Positions 24,721-34,285 of a DNA stretch of 64,000 nt are shown here, piece by piece. The position numbers were made by a program, and so were the translations under genes. This stretch comes from DSSM01 sp964484125. Lineage in GTDB: Bacteria; Bacteroidota; Ignavibacteria; Tepidaquicellales; Tepidaquicellaceae. The stretch is from the NCBI GenBank assembly GCA_964484125.1, contig CAZAEK010000005.1:1-64000 (forward strand), given 5' to 3'. Below the pieces are notes generated by a model, which was not told the DNA's origin, ran no database searches, and saw only the letters and a list, made by a program, of their open reading frames with translations. The stretch's first letter is position 1. Each line of letters starts with the position of its first letter.

Positions 24721-27020
24721 TATCCTTTTATTTTATTTTTAACAGTTAGTTTTAATAAGCCGAAAATTCCCAGAGCCGCAACCGCAAGTACAGTTATTTC
24801 TCCGAGCGTATCCAAAGCCCTGAAATCCACCAAAATAACATTTACAACATTTCTTCCGTTTGCCAGTATTTTACTGAATTCAGCATAGTAATTTGCAACT
24901 TCCGGTTTCATATCTGTAGAAACTACTGCAAGAGTAATAATTGTCATAATCAATCCGAAAACAGAAGCGATGAACCAATCCCTCGTTTTAGTTTTTCTGT
25001 CTGAAATATTTGAGAATTTTGGAAGCCGGTATAAAATTAAAACGAAAATAATAACTGTAAGTGTTTCAATTGTGAATTGTGTAATTGCAAGATCAGGAGC
25101 TCCGTGCAAAACAAAAATAACAGCCATTCCGTAACCTACGACACCAAGAAACACAACAGCTGATAATCTTGATCTTGAAACTGTAGCAAGTATTGCGGAA
25201 GCCATTACACCAGAAAAAAGCACAATTTCATATATTCCTTCGAAACGAAAATCGAGTGTGAGATTAATAATATTTCCCTGAATAATTACTGCGGCAAGAG
25301 TAACAGAAAGGAATGTAACAATAATAATAATGTAATATCTTAAAAAACCACTTTGAAGAATTCTCGTCTGCCAGTAAGAAATAAATTTTACAGAACTGAG
25401 GAAGTAATCATAGATTTTAGATGGTGCTGCCTTGCTGATAAAAACAATATTATAAAATTTAAAAATATCCCTGTATTTGTAAAGCAGGTATCCGCCTGCG
25501 AAAGTAAGTAAACTCAGAATAAATGCAGTATTAAAGCCATACCAGTAAGTCATTTCGACAGCAGTATCAACCAGAAAAATAGATTTAGCCGCAGGTGAAA
25601 TTAAATTATTATCGAGAATACCGGTGAAAAAAACAGTTGCAATGCCCCCAACAGAAAGAATTGCCGGAGCAAGAATAAAAGCAAAATCTATTTTATATTT
25701 CGGTTTAAATTCTTCTTTGATTCCCGGGAAAGGTTTAATGCCAGCCATAAAAGCCGAATACATCGAGAGAATATTTGAAACAAGCATGAATAAAGGAATG
25801 AGTATAAAATAGAACTTAGTATCGAGGGATGCCTTGTAACTCAACTCCTTTGAAATAAAATTAATAAATGGCGGAAACCCGGAAAATGAAAATGCGGCAA
25901 GGAATGAAAAAACAGCAACAGCGGGCATATAGTGATATAATCCGGAAAGCGATAGTACATCTCTTGACCCCGTTTTTTTATCAATAATACCTGCAATCAG
26001 AAAAAGCGGACCTTTGTATAAAGCATGTGATAATACAAATAATACAGCGGCAGAATATGAAAGTGGAGTGCCTATACCAATGAGAAGAACGAGTGTTCCG
26101 AGTGCAGAGATAGTAGTATATGCAAGTATTTTTTTTAAATCTTTCTGTGCAACTGACATAGCTGCCCCCAGAAGCATTGTAACCATACCAAAAGAAATCA
26201 ATGTAATATTCCATATATCTTTATCGCCGAGCACCGGAGTCAGACGCATTAAAAGGAATACGCCTGCTTTTACCATAGTTGCTGAGTGTAGATATGCACT
26301 CACCGGAGCGGGAGCTTCCATTGCATTAGGTAGCCAGAAATGGAAAGGAACCTGAGCAGATTTGGTAAATGCACCTGCAAGAATTAGAATAAGAGCAGTA
26401 TTATAAAGAGGACTTGCTTTAATAATATCAGAATGAAGTATCAGATAACGGATATCAAAACTACCAGTAATAATATAAATAAAAATGAATCCAGCCAAAA
26501 GCGCCAACCCGCCGAGACCTGTAACCAGAAGTGCCTGCATAGCGGCATAGCGGGATTTTTCTTTTTCATTAAAGAAACCTATTAGGAAATATGAACTAAA
26601 ACTGGTGAGCTCCCAGAAAATAAAAAGTGTTATCAGATTTCCGGAAATTACAACGCCAAGCATAGAGCCGGCAAAGAATATAAGCCAGAGATAATATCTG
26701 CCAACTCCCTGATAACTTTTCATATAGGAGTTTGAATAAACTGAAATAAGCGCCCCGAATAAAGTAATAATCATACCAAATAGTAAACTCAAACCATCAA
26801 CATAGAATAATAAATTAACATTAAGATTTTCAAACCAGAGAAATTCCTCGGTAAAATGCCCTCCATTCGAAGTAATACCAATGTTATAGATTAAAAATAT
26901 AAATGCCGAGAGTGGAAAAAAAGAAATAATCCAACCCGATATTTTATTCAAATATCTGTAAATCAAAGGAGCTAAAAAAGCCCCTGAAAAAATTAATATC
27001 AGAATGTAAGTCATATACAA
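24720..27020 (-). CDS. MrpA-like cation/proton antiporter subunit
   Basis: A 766-residue polytopic protein with about 20 membrane helices. The central region matches the NuoL/MrpA proton-channel family (LFIFWELTSFSSYFLIGFFN, then APAPVSAYLHSATMVKAGVF). The C-terminal extension (about 600-766) contains MrpA-specific helices and the segment LVDFRALDTLGEITVLAVAA typical of the fused MrpA/MnhA C-terminus. MrpA works with MrpB-G in a multisubunit Na+/H+ antiporter; none of those genes adjoin this one, so they must lie elsewhere or be absent. The start may be the Met at residue 3. Confidence 0.85.
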   Translation of the reverse strand: MYMTYILILIFSGAFLAPLIYRYLNKISGWIISFFPLSAFIFLIYNIGITSNGGHFTEEFLWFENLNVNLLFYVDGLSLLFGMIITLFGALISVYSNSYMKSYQGVGRYYLWLIFFAGSMLGVVISGNLITLFIFWELTSFSSYFLIGFFNEKEKSRYAAMQALLVTGLGGLALLAGFIFIYIITGSFDIRYLILHSDIIKASPLYNTALILILAGAFTKSAQVPFHFWLPNAMEAPAPVSAYLHSATMVKAGVFLLMRLTPVLGDKDIWNITLISFGMVTMLLGAAMSVAQKDLKKILAYTTISALGTLVLLIGIGTPLSYSAAVLFVLSHALYKGPLFLIAGIIDKKTGSRDVLSLSGLYHYMPAVAVFSFLAAFSFSGFPPFINFISKELSYKASLDTKFYFILIPLFMLVSNILSMYSAFMAGIKPFPGIKEEFKPKYKIDFAFILAPAILSVGGIATVFFTGILDNNLISPAAKSIFLVDTAVEMTYWYGFNTAFILSLLTFAGGYLLYKYRDIFKFYNIVFISKAAPSKIYDYFLSSVKFISYWQTRILQSGFLRYYIIIIVTFLSVTLAAVIIQGNIINLTLDFRFEGIYEIVLFSGVMASAILATVSRSRLSAVVFLGVVGYGMAVIFVLHGAPDLAITQFTIETLTVIIFVLILYRLPKFSNISDRKTKTRDWFIASVFGLIMTIITLAVVSTDMKPEVANYYAEFSKILANGRNVVNVILVDFRALDTLGEITVLAVAALGIFGLLKLTVKNKIKG

Positions 27021-27115
27021 GTTTAAAAAATTAAAAGCAAATAAAAACTATAAAAATGACAGAATTTTTATCTACAAAAAGTTAAAAAAATTTACTATTT
27101 TGTTACACAACCTTA

Positions 27116-27144
27116 ACCAATTGGTAAAATGAGTTACTCATTTT
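27116..27144. promoter_or_regulatory. Two abutting palindromes in the divergent mrpA/TonB-receptor promoter region
   Basis: ACCAATTGGT (27116-27125) is a perfect 10-bp palindrome. Immediately next to it, AAAATGAGT and ACTCATTTT (27126-27134 and 27136-27144) form a 19-base perfect palindrome around one central T. They lie 43-71 bases before the receptor start, within the 166-base divergent intergenic region, so they are candidate operators for a dimeric regulator. Confidence 0.5.
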
Positions 27145-27186
27145 TGCTTAATCAACATTATTTTAACTTAAACCAAAAAGAACGGT

Positions 27187-30120
27187 ATGAAAAAACTATT
27201 TCAGTTTCTTTTCTTATCTCTTGTGTTTTGCCTGAGTATTAATTTTGCTTATGCTCAGCAATTCACAATTACCGGAAAAATTACAAGCTCGGTAAATGGT
27301 GAACCTCTGAATGGTGCAGTTGTTGTATTGCTCCCAACTTCTAATAATACAACAGCAGATGGAAACGGAGAGTTTACACTTAAAAATGTTTCAAAAGGCA
27401 ATTACACTTTAAAAGTCAGTCATATCGGGTATGAAGACTATACAATAGATGTAGTCATCAGCAAAGATATATTCTTCCCGATTAAGATGAAATCTTCAGG
27501 AATTACTACTGAAGTAATTGAAGTAAACCGTGCGGTAGAAAGACAGACACCTGTTGCATTTACCAATATTGATTCAAAGCAGATTTTGGAAAGAAGAAAC
27601 GGACAGGATGCTCCTCTTCTTTTAAGAAATGTTCCCGGTTTTTATGCTTATTCAACAGACGGTGTTGGTAACGGAGAAGGAAGACTTCTTATCCGCGGAT
27701 TCAGCCAGAACTATGTTCAGGTTTTAATTAACGGTATTCCGACAAACGATCCTGAATCAAATGCAGTATATTGGTCAAACTGGGGTTCTGTATCTTCAAA
27801 TTCATCTTCAGTACAGATACAGAGAGGTGCCGGTTCATCACTTTACGGTTCAGGTTCTTTCGGAGGTTCATTTAATATTTTAACTGAAAATCCAAGTTTA
27901 GTAAAAAGTTTCAGATTAAGAGGTACATTAGGCGATCCTAAAAACTCTCTCTATGGTTTTAGTGCTACAACAGGTTTATTAGGCGGTAAATTCGCAGCCG
28001 CTCTGAATATTGACAGAAAAATTGCTGAAGGTAGCAGAATCAGTGGCAGATATGAAGGAGTAAACTACTATACGTCAGTTGGTTTTTATCCATCTGTAAA
28101 TCAATCTTTTAACCTTGTTTTACACGGAGCTCCCCAGGTACACGGATATTCATTCAGTAATTCAGTTGCATATTTCAAAAAATTCGGAATTAAAGCAAAT
28201 TCAGCTCCATTCCTCCCGAAATCAGTGGTTGATCAGTTACCTGTAAACAAAACAACAGGTGCACCGAACTACGGATTAAACGATGGTTCAAGAGAAATAG
28301 TTGATAATGAATTTGTAAATTTATCACATAACTTCTTCCACAAACCACAACTCGAATTACATTTTACCAATTCTTTCAAAGATAATTCTTTATTAAAAGC
28401 AACTCTGTTCTATTCAACAGGTAGAGGTGGTGGTTCCAGTATTACAGGTAACGGAACAACATTTGCTACAAAAAAAGGTGCAATTGTAACCGGTTCCGGA
28501 TTTACAATTGATACTGTTACAACAAATTTATTAGGACCTGAAGGTTATATTACAGATGTTAATGTTGCAAAGAATACTTACCTCAATAATGCAGTTCAGA
28601 GAATCAGCTATTCATTACACGATCAGGTTGGAATACTTGCAACATATCAGAGAGATTTTGCTAAAAATTTAAGAGTTACCGGTGGCGCAGAGTTCAGATA
28701 CTGGCATGCTGATCACCCGGGACATTTTACGAATTTATTCGGAAAAGATAGTATCAATGCTTTAACTTATGCAACAGTAGATACTGCTGGTCAAATCAAT
28801 ACTTTCAAAAGATATATTCGTCAGGGAGATCTTGACGGACCTACAGGTGACATCGGTTTCCCAACCGGCTGGAATCTCGCAGGAAGCAAAGATCCTACCT
28901 ATGTAACACAATACAGAAACTATCTTGGAGAAACACCTCAGTTTACTGTATATGCACAGGCAAATTACCTGTTTGAAAAAATCGGACTCAACCTCATGGG
29001 TTCATTACAATATGCATGGTATAAGTATAAATTAACTGAAAACATGCCGAGCGAAAATGCAATATCCAGGCAGTTAAAAGCAGCTGAAGTCAGCCAGCTT
29101 GGATTACAAAAGGAAGGTCCGGTTGGAAGTAAATTCTATATGAGAAGCGGGAATAAATGGTATGAATTTGACTTAATAAATGCAGACAGAACTAAAGGCT
29201 TCTTACAGCCCAAAATCGGATTTAACTGGAATGCAACTAAAAACTTCAACATATTCGGTAATTTTGCAATGGTTTCAAGGATGGTTGACTTAGGCGTATA
29301 TTACAATCAGGGAAGATTAAATCCTGATGTTGAAGATGAAAAATCAAATCAGTTTGAATTAGGTTTTGGATGGCTTGATGAAATATTCCAGGCAAAAATC
29401 AACGGTTATTATATGAACTGGGATAATAAATCAGCAAGAATACAGGATATTACCAAAGCTGGTCAGCCCGGATATGACAGAAACGGTTTCAGAAGTGAAC
29501 TCGTAGGTACATCAGAACACAAAGGAATTGAATTTGAAGCAGGTCTTTCATTTGATAAATGGTTACCGGTAAAAGGATTCGCATTAAGAACTTCATTCAC
29601 ATATATGGATAACAAATGGAGCAAAGTACTTGACGCAGTAAAATATATAAACAATGTCAGAAATCCATTTAACACAAGTGCTTTAGATGCAGACGGAAAA
29701 ACCTATACATTATATTTTGATGAATTGGAAGGAAAACCGGTAGCAAGCGGACCGCAACTTATAACAACTGCGACATTAAGCTATGAAAACTACGGTTTCT
29801 TTGGCTCAATTGATATGAACTACTTCGGAAGAGATTATTTACTCGATGGTGGTACATTCCTGGGCACAGAAGCTGAATTTATAGGCGTTGTCAATAACAA
29901 AGAACTTTATAAAACTGTTTACAGCGACCAGTTACCGACAAGATTCCTCTTTGACGTAACAGCAGGATATAACTTCGAATTTCAGAAACTGATAAGAGGA
30001 ACTCTTACATTACAGTTATTCAACGTATTTGATAAGGAATATTTCAGTTCTTCAGACAGATTCGGAGTAATCCCCGGAATGGGAAGAACTTTCAGAGCCA
30101 ATCTTTCAATCGGTCTCTAA
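27187..30120 (+). CDS. TonB-dependent outer-membrane receptor
   Basis: The 977-residue protein has a signal peptide (1-24, ending YAQ), a carboxypeptidase-regulatory-like domain (about 26-110, ITGKITSSVNGEPLNGAVVV), a plug domain (about 120-230, with LLIRGFSQNYVQVLINGIPT and VQIQRGAGSSLYGSGSFGGS) and a beta-barrel to the C-terminus. It imports a substrate using TonB energy; the substrate cannot be told. No SusD partner follows, so it is not a Sus-type pair; it may import a siderophore, vitamin or small glycan. Single gene with a strong terminator. Confidence 0.93.
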   Translation: MKKLFQFLFLSLVFCLSINFAYAQQFTITGKITSSVNGEPLNGAVVVLLPTSNNTTADGNGEFTLKNVSKGNYTLKVSHIGYEDYTIDVVISKDIFFPIKMKSSGITTEVIEVNRAVERQTPVAFTNIDSKQILERRNGQDAPLLLRNVPGFYAYSTDGVGNGEGRLLIRGFSQNYVQVLINGIPTNDPESNAVYWSNWGSVSSNSSSVQIQRGAGSSLYGSGSFGGSFNILTENPSLVKSFRLRGTLGDPKNSLYGFSATTGLLGGKFAAALNIDRKIAEGSRISGRYEGVNYYTSVGFYPSVNQSFNLVLHGAPQVHGYSFSNSVAYFKKFGIKANSAPFLPKSVVDQLPVNKTTGAPNYGLNDGSREIVDNEFVNLSHNFFHKPQLELHFTNSFKDNSLLKATLFYSTGRGGGSSITGNGTTFATKKGAIVTGSGFTIDTVTTNLLGPEGYITDVNVAKNTYLNNAVQRISYSLHDQVGILATYQRDFAKNLRVTGGAEFRYWHADHPGHFTNLFGKDSINALTYATVDTAGQINTFKRYIRQGDLDGPTGDIGFPTGWNLAGSKDPTYVTQYRNYLGETPQFTVYAQANYLFEKIGLNLMGSLQYAWYKYKLTENMPSENAISRQLKAAEVSQLGLQKEGPVGSKFYMRSGNKWYEFDLINADRTKGFLQPKIGFNWNATKNFNIFGNFAMVSRMVDLGVYYNQGRLNPDVEDEKSNQFELGFGWLDEIFQAKINGYYMNWDNKSARIQDITKAGQPGYDRNGFRSELVGTSEHKGIEFEAGLSFDKWLPVKGFALRTSFTYMDNKWSKVLDAVKYINNVRNPFNTSALDADGKTYTLYFDELEGKPVASGPQLITTATLSYENYGFFGSIDMNYFGRDYLLDGGTFLGTEAEFIGVVNNKELYKTVYSDQLPTRFLFDVTAGYNFEFQKLIRGTLTLQLFNVFDKEYFSSSDRFGVIPGMGRTFRANLSIGL

Positions 30121-30141
30121 AAATTAATTAATAATAGATTT

Positions 30142-30179
30142 AAAAAGAAAAGCTGTCCGAAAGGGCAGCTTTTCTTTTT
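30142..30179 (+). terminator. Long terminator with GAAA tetraloop
   Basis: The arms 30142-30158 and 30163-30179 pair over 17 positions with one G-U wobble, closing on a GAAA (GNRA) tetraloop. The right arm ends in a T-rich run. It lies 21 bases after the TonB-receptor stop. Confidence 0.92.
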
Positions 30180-30467
30180 ATGCTGAAACACAAAAACAAA
30201 TTATATTTCCTGGGATATTTTATAAAAAACAGTAAAAAATGATGAATATTAAAATTGAAGAGATTTTATCTTCGAGTCTGATAAAAGCAGTTTTTACGAA
30301 AATTTACTTAAATTAAAATATTTATAGTTATAACGAAATGGTATATCTTGATTTTAAACTAATTTCAATATATTTTAAAAACATTAGTATAATTGAACCG
30401 TTATAGTGCATATTTATAAAGACAACAAGAAGTATATTCTAAAATAAAAGTAAATTAAATTTGCAAT
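30180..30467. other. Intergenic region with cassette start
   Basis: A 288-base A/T-rich stretch without a convincing gene. The only marked structure is the boundary sequence CGTTATAGTGCA at 30399-30410, which begins the imported module described below. The promoter of the methyltransferase gene should lie between 30410 and 30467, but no clear -10/-35 pair can be defended. Confidence 0.6.
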
Positions 30468-31262
30468 ATGGAACTTCAAAAGATATACAACGAAAATTGT
30501 TTGATAACAATGGGCAATATGCCTGACAATTTTATTGACTTTGTTATTACATCACCGCCTTATGACGATATAAGAAATTATAATGGATTTGTTTTTGAAT
30601 TTGAAAAAATTTCTAAAGAACTTTATAGAGTTTTAAAAAATGGAGGGGTGGTAATTTGGGTTGTGGCAGATGCAACTATAGATGGAAGTGAAACAGGAAC
30701 TTCCTTCAAACAAGCACTATTTTTTAAGGAAATAGGATTTAGAATACACGATACTATGATTTATTATAAAAACAACCCTATGCCACAAACAGGTAATAGA
30801 TATCATCAGCATTTTGAGTATATGTTTGCTTTTTCAAAAGGAAGCCCCAAAACATTTAATCCCATCACAGAACCGACAAAATATCGAGGACTTGCCAACA
30901 TGAAAAACAGAGGTCAAAATGGGTCGCTTGATTATGAAAAAGTTGCAAGAACAACCGAAAAAAAAGTAGGGAATGTATTTTTCTATTCTGTTGGTGGAGG
31001 TATTTCTACCAAAGATAAAATAGCATATAAACATCCGGCAATATTCCCTGAACAACTGGTCTATGATCAAATATTCACTTGGACAAATGAAAATGATATA
31101 GTTTATGACCCTTTTATGGGAAGCGGAACCACTGCAAAGGTTGCTAATTTAATGAACAGGCAATGGATTGGTTCTGAAATATCAAAAGAATATGTTGATA
31201 TAGCCAATGAAAGATTAAAAGAATATACTTTGAATAATTTATTTACAACTAAAATAAAATGA
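30468..31262 (+). CDS. Type II DNA methyltransferase (beta class)
   Basis: The 264-residue protein has motif IV TSPPYDD at residues 28-34 and motif I DPFMGSGTT at about 214-222, the order of beta-class amino-methyltransferases. The SPPY tetrad occurs in N4-cytosine enzymes and in some N6-adenine ones, so the modified base is uncertain. The target-recognition region lies between (about 100-200). Its stop codon overlaps the ATG of the restriction gene (ATGA, 31259-31262), confirming a restriction-modification pair. Motifs are intact, so it should still protect DNA even though the partner gene is broken. Confidence 0.9.
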   Translation: MELQKIYNENCLITMGNMPDNFIDFVITSPPYDDIRNYNGFVFEFEKISKELYRVLKNGGVVIWVVADATIDGSETGTSFKQALFFKEIGFRIHDTMIYYKNNPMPQTGNRYHQHFEYMFAFSKGSPKTFNPITEPTKYRGLANMKNRGQNGSLDYEKVARTTEKKVGNVFFYSVGGGISTKDKIAYKHPAIFPEQLVYDQIFTWTNENDIVYDPFMGSGTTAKVANLMNRQWIGSEISKEYVDIANERLKEYTLNNLFTTKIK

Positions 31263-32005
31263 ATACACTTGAACGCGGCTCTCAGACAGCAAAAAATGGT
31301 TTTAGGAATGAAGATGATATTGTTAGAAAGTTTAATGACTAGAAAAATGATAAAGATGCTCAAGTTTGTTTGATTATAATGAAATATAAATTATCAGAAA
31401 TTGAATATGTTGAGGCGATTAAAATTTTCGGTTATAAAACAGACGTTCAAGTTCAAGTTACAATAAAGTTAAAAAAAGCAATAGATGTTGAAAATTTACA
31501 GGTAAAACTTGTTAGCAATCCTAAAGGATTTAACCAAATTGATAAACGGTGGGTAGATAAATACGCAGAGATGTGGGATATTCCGCGACAAATAGTTTCG
31601 ATTCTTAATAGATATACCGGAGACGAAAAACCATCCATTAAAAAGCCCAAAGACAAAAGAAGGATGTTTGCAAATGAATTTACTGAAGTAGAACAAAAAG
31701 CAATTTTAAGATGGTTAAGTAAAAATCAATCTTTAATCGTTTCAGACATTTTAAAAGGGCGTGGAAAATTTGCAGCAGAATGGATGTTAGTTGCTCAAAA
31801 AGTTGAGAAAAATGCAAAATGGATACTTAAACCAATGAATTTTTGCATGAACTATTTCGGTAATGGTAAAATAGAAATTACAAATAGAGGTAATTTTAAG
31901 ATAGGAAGAATTACAATGCAAAGAAAAGGTGGTGATGGTGGTCGAGAAACAGCAAAAATGTTGCAATTTAAAATCAATCCAGCAGAGCTGTTTGAAATTG
32001 AATAA
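31259..32005 (+). pseudogene. Type II restriction endonuclease, interrupted by an in-frame TAG
   Basis: The true start is the ATG at 31259, overlapping the methyltransferase stop; it encodes MNTLERGSQTAKNGFRNEDD and then VRKFND before a TAG at 31340-31342 (codon 28). The same frame continues without another stop to 32005, giving 248 residues plus the stop if the TAG is read through. The downstream part can be started only from TTG 31370 or ATG 31379, losing about 37-40 residues. The C-terminal half (ILKGRGKFAAEWML, RITMQRKGGDGGRE) looks like a restriction nuclease with a lysine-rich catalytic region. A TGG to TAG change at a tryptophan is the likely lesion. Sequencing error or suppression cannot be excluded. 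Confidence 0.75.
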
Positions 32006-32010
32006 AATAC

Positions 32011-32162
32011 GCACTATAACAGCGGTTTGGCGTAATGTCGGGTGCAGTAATTCTTATAACAGTTTTGTGGTAGGTTCAAGTGTAGTTCTTCGTTTGAATC
32101 CAGAAAGTTCTCTGGATTCTCCGAAACCTGCCTGAACGAAAAGTCCGAAAACGTTAGCTGCA
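32011..32162. repeat. attC-like imperfect fold-back element between the two cassettes
   Basis: The ends are GCACTATAAC and ACGTTAGCTGCA. Inside, GAATCCAGA (32096-32104) and TCTGGATTC (32111-32119) form a perfect 9-bp apical stem, and GGTAGGTT (32069-32076) pairs with AACCTGCC (32125-32132) with one wobble. The outer parts pair partially. A long imperfect single-strand hairpin with AAC/GTT ends is the architecture of integron attC sites. Confidence 0.55.
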
Positions 32163-32202
32163 AGCGCAAATAAAAGACAAATAAATAACTAAAAGGATAA
32201 CA

Positions 32203-33180
32203 ATGAAGACAGAAAATTTTAAATTTATGGTTGAATGTGCAATAAAAGCACCATCAGGTCATAATACACAACCCTGGAAATTTGAAAATACAGATGACGG
32301 TATATTTATTCATCCTGATTTTTCAAGGGCTTTACCTGTGGTTGACAGAGACAATCATGCTTTATACATTAGTTTGGGTTGTGCTATTGAAAATATCATT
32401 ATTGCCGCTTCGGTAAAAGGACTTGAAAGCACGATTCATTATCCTGAGGACGCAAAAGGAAGCATTAAGATTTTGTTTAATAGTGCTAACGCATCAAACG
32501 TTAAGACAGACCCATTATTCGATTTCATTACTTCAAGACAAGTAAACAGAAATAAATATTCTGACAAAATAGTTTCAAACGAAGATTTACAAATACTTAA
32601 CTCATCATTCAAATTTCATGGAATTTCTCTTCTTCTTTTAAATGGCAAAACGTCCTTTGCTAATGTAATTCCATTAATTATAGAAGGTAACAATCTTCAA
32701 TTTAGCAATAAGCAATTTGTAAACGAACTTACAAGCTGGTTTCGCTATTCAAAAAGCGAAGCTGAAAAAACTAAAGATGGTTTATGGACGGCTACGATAG
32801 GTTTGCCTAATATGGGTAGATTAATTGGTAATTTTGTAATGAAAAATTTTGTTTCAGCTAAAAGTGAAGCCAAACGATTAAAAGATATTTTAGAGCACAC
32901 TCAAGGACTTGCCATATTCATTAGCGATAAAAATGATGTAGCTTCATGGATAAATATTGGAAGAGCCTTTCAACGTTTTGGATTAACAGCAACAAAACTT
33001 GGAATAAGTCATGCTCAGCTTAATATGCCTTGTGAAGAAGTTACCGTAAGGCATAAACTTGCAAAAGTTTTAGGCGTTGAAGGTAGCCATCCGTTACTTT
33101 TAATCAGATATGGTTATGTCGAAAAAAAGATGCCCTATTCTTACAGGAGAAATTTTGAAGATGTCGTATTAAACAAATAA
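32203..33180 (+). CDS. Nitroreductase-family protein (Acg-like)
   Basis: A 325-residue protein with the nitroreductase FMN-binding signature near the N-terminus (AIKAPSGHNTQPWKF, residues 13-27) and a second flavin/substrate segment toward the end (GISHAQLNMPCEEV). The length and motif fit the Acg-type branch, in which the enzyme binds flavin and may reduce nitro or quinone compounds or sequester FMN. It begins 41 bases after the cassette boundary with an AAAGGA site (32190-32195). The next gene follows four bases later, so the two form the cassette's operon. Confidence 0.8.
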   Translation: MKTENFKFMVECAIKAPSGHNTQPWKFENTDDGIFIHPDFSRALPVVDRDNHALYISLGCAIENIIIAASVKGLESTIHYPEDAKGSIKILFNSANASNVKTDPLFDFITSRQVNRNKYSDKIVSNEDLQILNSSFKFHGISLLLLNGKTSFANVIPLIIEGNNLQFSNKQFVNELTSWFRYSKSEAEKTKDGLWTATIGLPNMGRLIGNFVMKNFVSAKSEAKRLKDILEHTQGLAIFISDKNDVASWINIGRAFQRFGLTATKLGISHAQLNMPCEEVTVRHKLAKVLGVEGSHPLLLIRYGYVEKKMPYSYRRNFEDVVLNK

Positions 33181-33184
33181 AATT

Positions 33185-34285
33185 ATGAAATACGTTTTTA
33201 TAATTATCATTCTTATACATGGACTAATCCATCTACTTGGATTTGTAAAAGGTTTTGGTTTTAAGGAAGTGAAAGAATTAACTCTGCCTATATCAAGACC
33301 AGCAGGGATTATTTGGTTGTCAACAACAATACTTTTTTTGGCTTATGGTATTTCTTTCATAGTGAATTCAAAATATTCATGGTTACTTGGGTTCTTAGCT
33401 GTGGTAATTTCCCAAATTCTTATCATCCTATTCTGGAAAGATGCAAAATTTGGTACGATTCCTAATATTATCATATTACTTGTATCTGTCATTTCATTTG
33501 GTTATTACAATTTTCAACGACTTGTTCAGCAAGAGACAAATCAATTACTAAGTCAGAATAAAACATTTGAAAAAAGAATTATCACTGAAAACAATATTCA
33601 GCATCTGCCACTGCCTGTAAAGAATTGGCTCAATCATTCCGGAGTGATTGGAAAACCCTATATTTATTTAGGCAAAGTTTTACAAAAGGCAGAAATTAAA
33701 ATGAAACCCGAGCAGGAAAACTGGATGAATGCTACAGCTATACAATATACCACTATTGAAATCCCAGCATTTATTTGGACTGTAGATGTGAAAATGAACA
33801 GCTTTCTTAACTTTCAGGGAAGAGATAAATTTGAAAACGGCAAGGGAGAAATGCTAATTAAAATATACTCACTAATAAACGTAGTAAATGAGACAGGTGA
33901 AAAATTGGATGAAGGATCTATACAAAGGTATTTAGGAGAAATGGTATGGTTTCCATCACTGGCATTAAGTCCCTACATCAGTTGGGAGCCAATAGACAGC
34001 TTAACAGCAAAAGCAACAATGACCTATAAAGGAACTTCAGGTAGCGGAACATTTTATTTTAGCCCGGAAGGAGATTTTATAAAGTTTTCTGCAATGCGTT
34101 ATATGGGCAATGACCCTGATGCTAAAAGACATGACTGGGTTTTACTTGTTGACGAACATAAATCTTTTGAAGGCATAAAAGTTCCATCTAAAATGACTGC
34201 AACTTGGAAGCTTGATAGTAAAGATTGGACATGGATAAAATTAGAAATAACAGACATTAAATATAATGAAAATACCAGCCGCTAA
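33185..34285 (+). CDS. Membrane protein with DUF6544/DUF6920-type C-terminal domain
   Basis: Four N-terminal hydrophobic helices (about 1-20, 37-58, 65-85 and 92-112) are followed by a soluble domain (about 120-366) with LPLPVKNWLNHSGVIGKP, AIQYTTIEIPAFIWTVDVKM and GEMVWFPSLALSPYISWEP. These match the family annotated as DUF6544/DUF6920 in Bacteroidota, whose function is unknown. The soluble part looks like a lipocalin-like beta sheet that could bind a lipid or hydrophobic ligand; this is inference. It ends at the GCTAAC cassette boundary, which overlaps its stop codon. Confidence 0.7.
   Translation: MKYVFIIIILIHGLIHLLGFVKGFGFKEVKELTLPISRPAGIIWLSTTILFLAYGISFIVNSKYSWLLGFLAVVISQILIILFWKDAKFGTIPNIIILLVSVISFGYYNFQRLVQQETNQLLSQNKTFEKRIITENNIQHLPLPVKNWLNHSGVIGKPYIYLGKVLQKAEIKMKPEQENWMNATAIQYTTIEIPAFIWTVDVKMNSFLNFQGRDKFENGKGEMLIKIYSLINVVNETGEKLDEGSIQRYLGEMVWFPSLALSPYISWEPIDSLTAKATMTYKGTSGSGTFYFSPEGDFIKFSAMRYMGNDPDAKRHDWVLLVDEHKSFEGIKVPSKMTATWKLDSKDWTWIKLEITDIKYNENTSR

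Noticed and set aside
30239..30316. A 25-codon frame in the gap before the methyltransferase
   Set aside because: No ribosome-binding site, no recognisable sequence, and it is within chance expectation for A/T-rich DNA.
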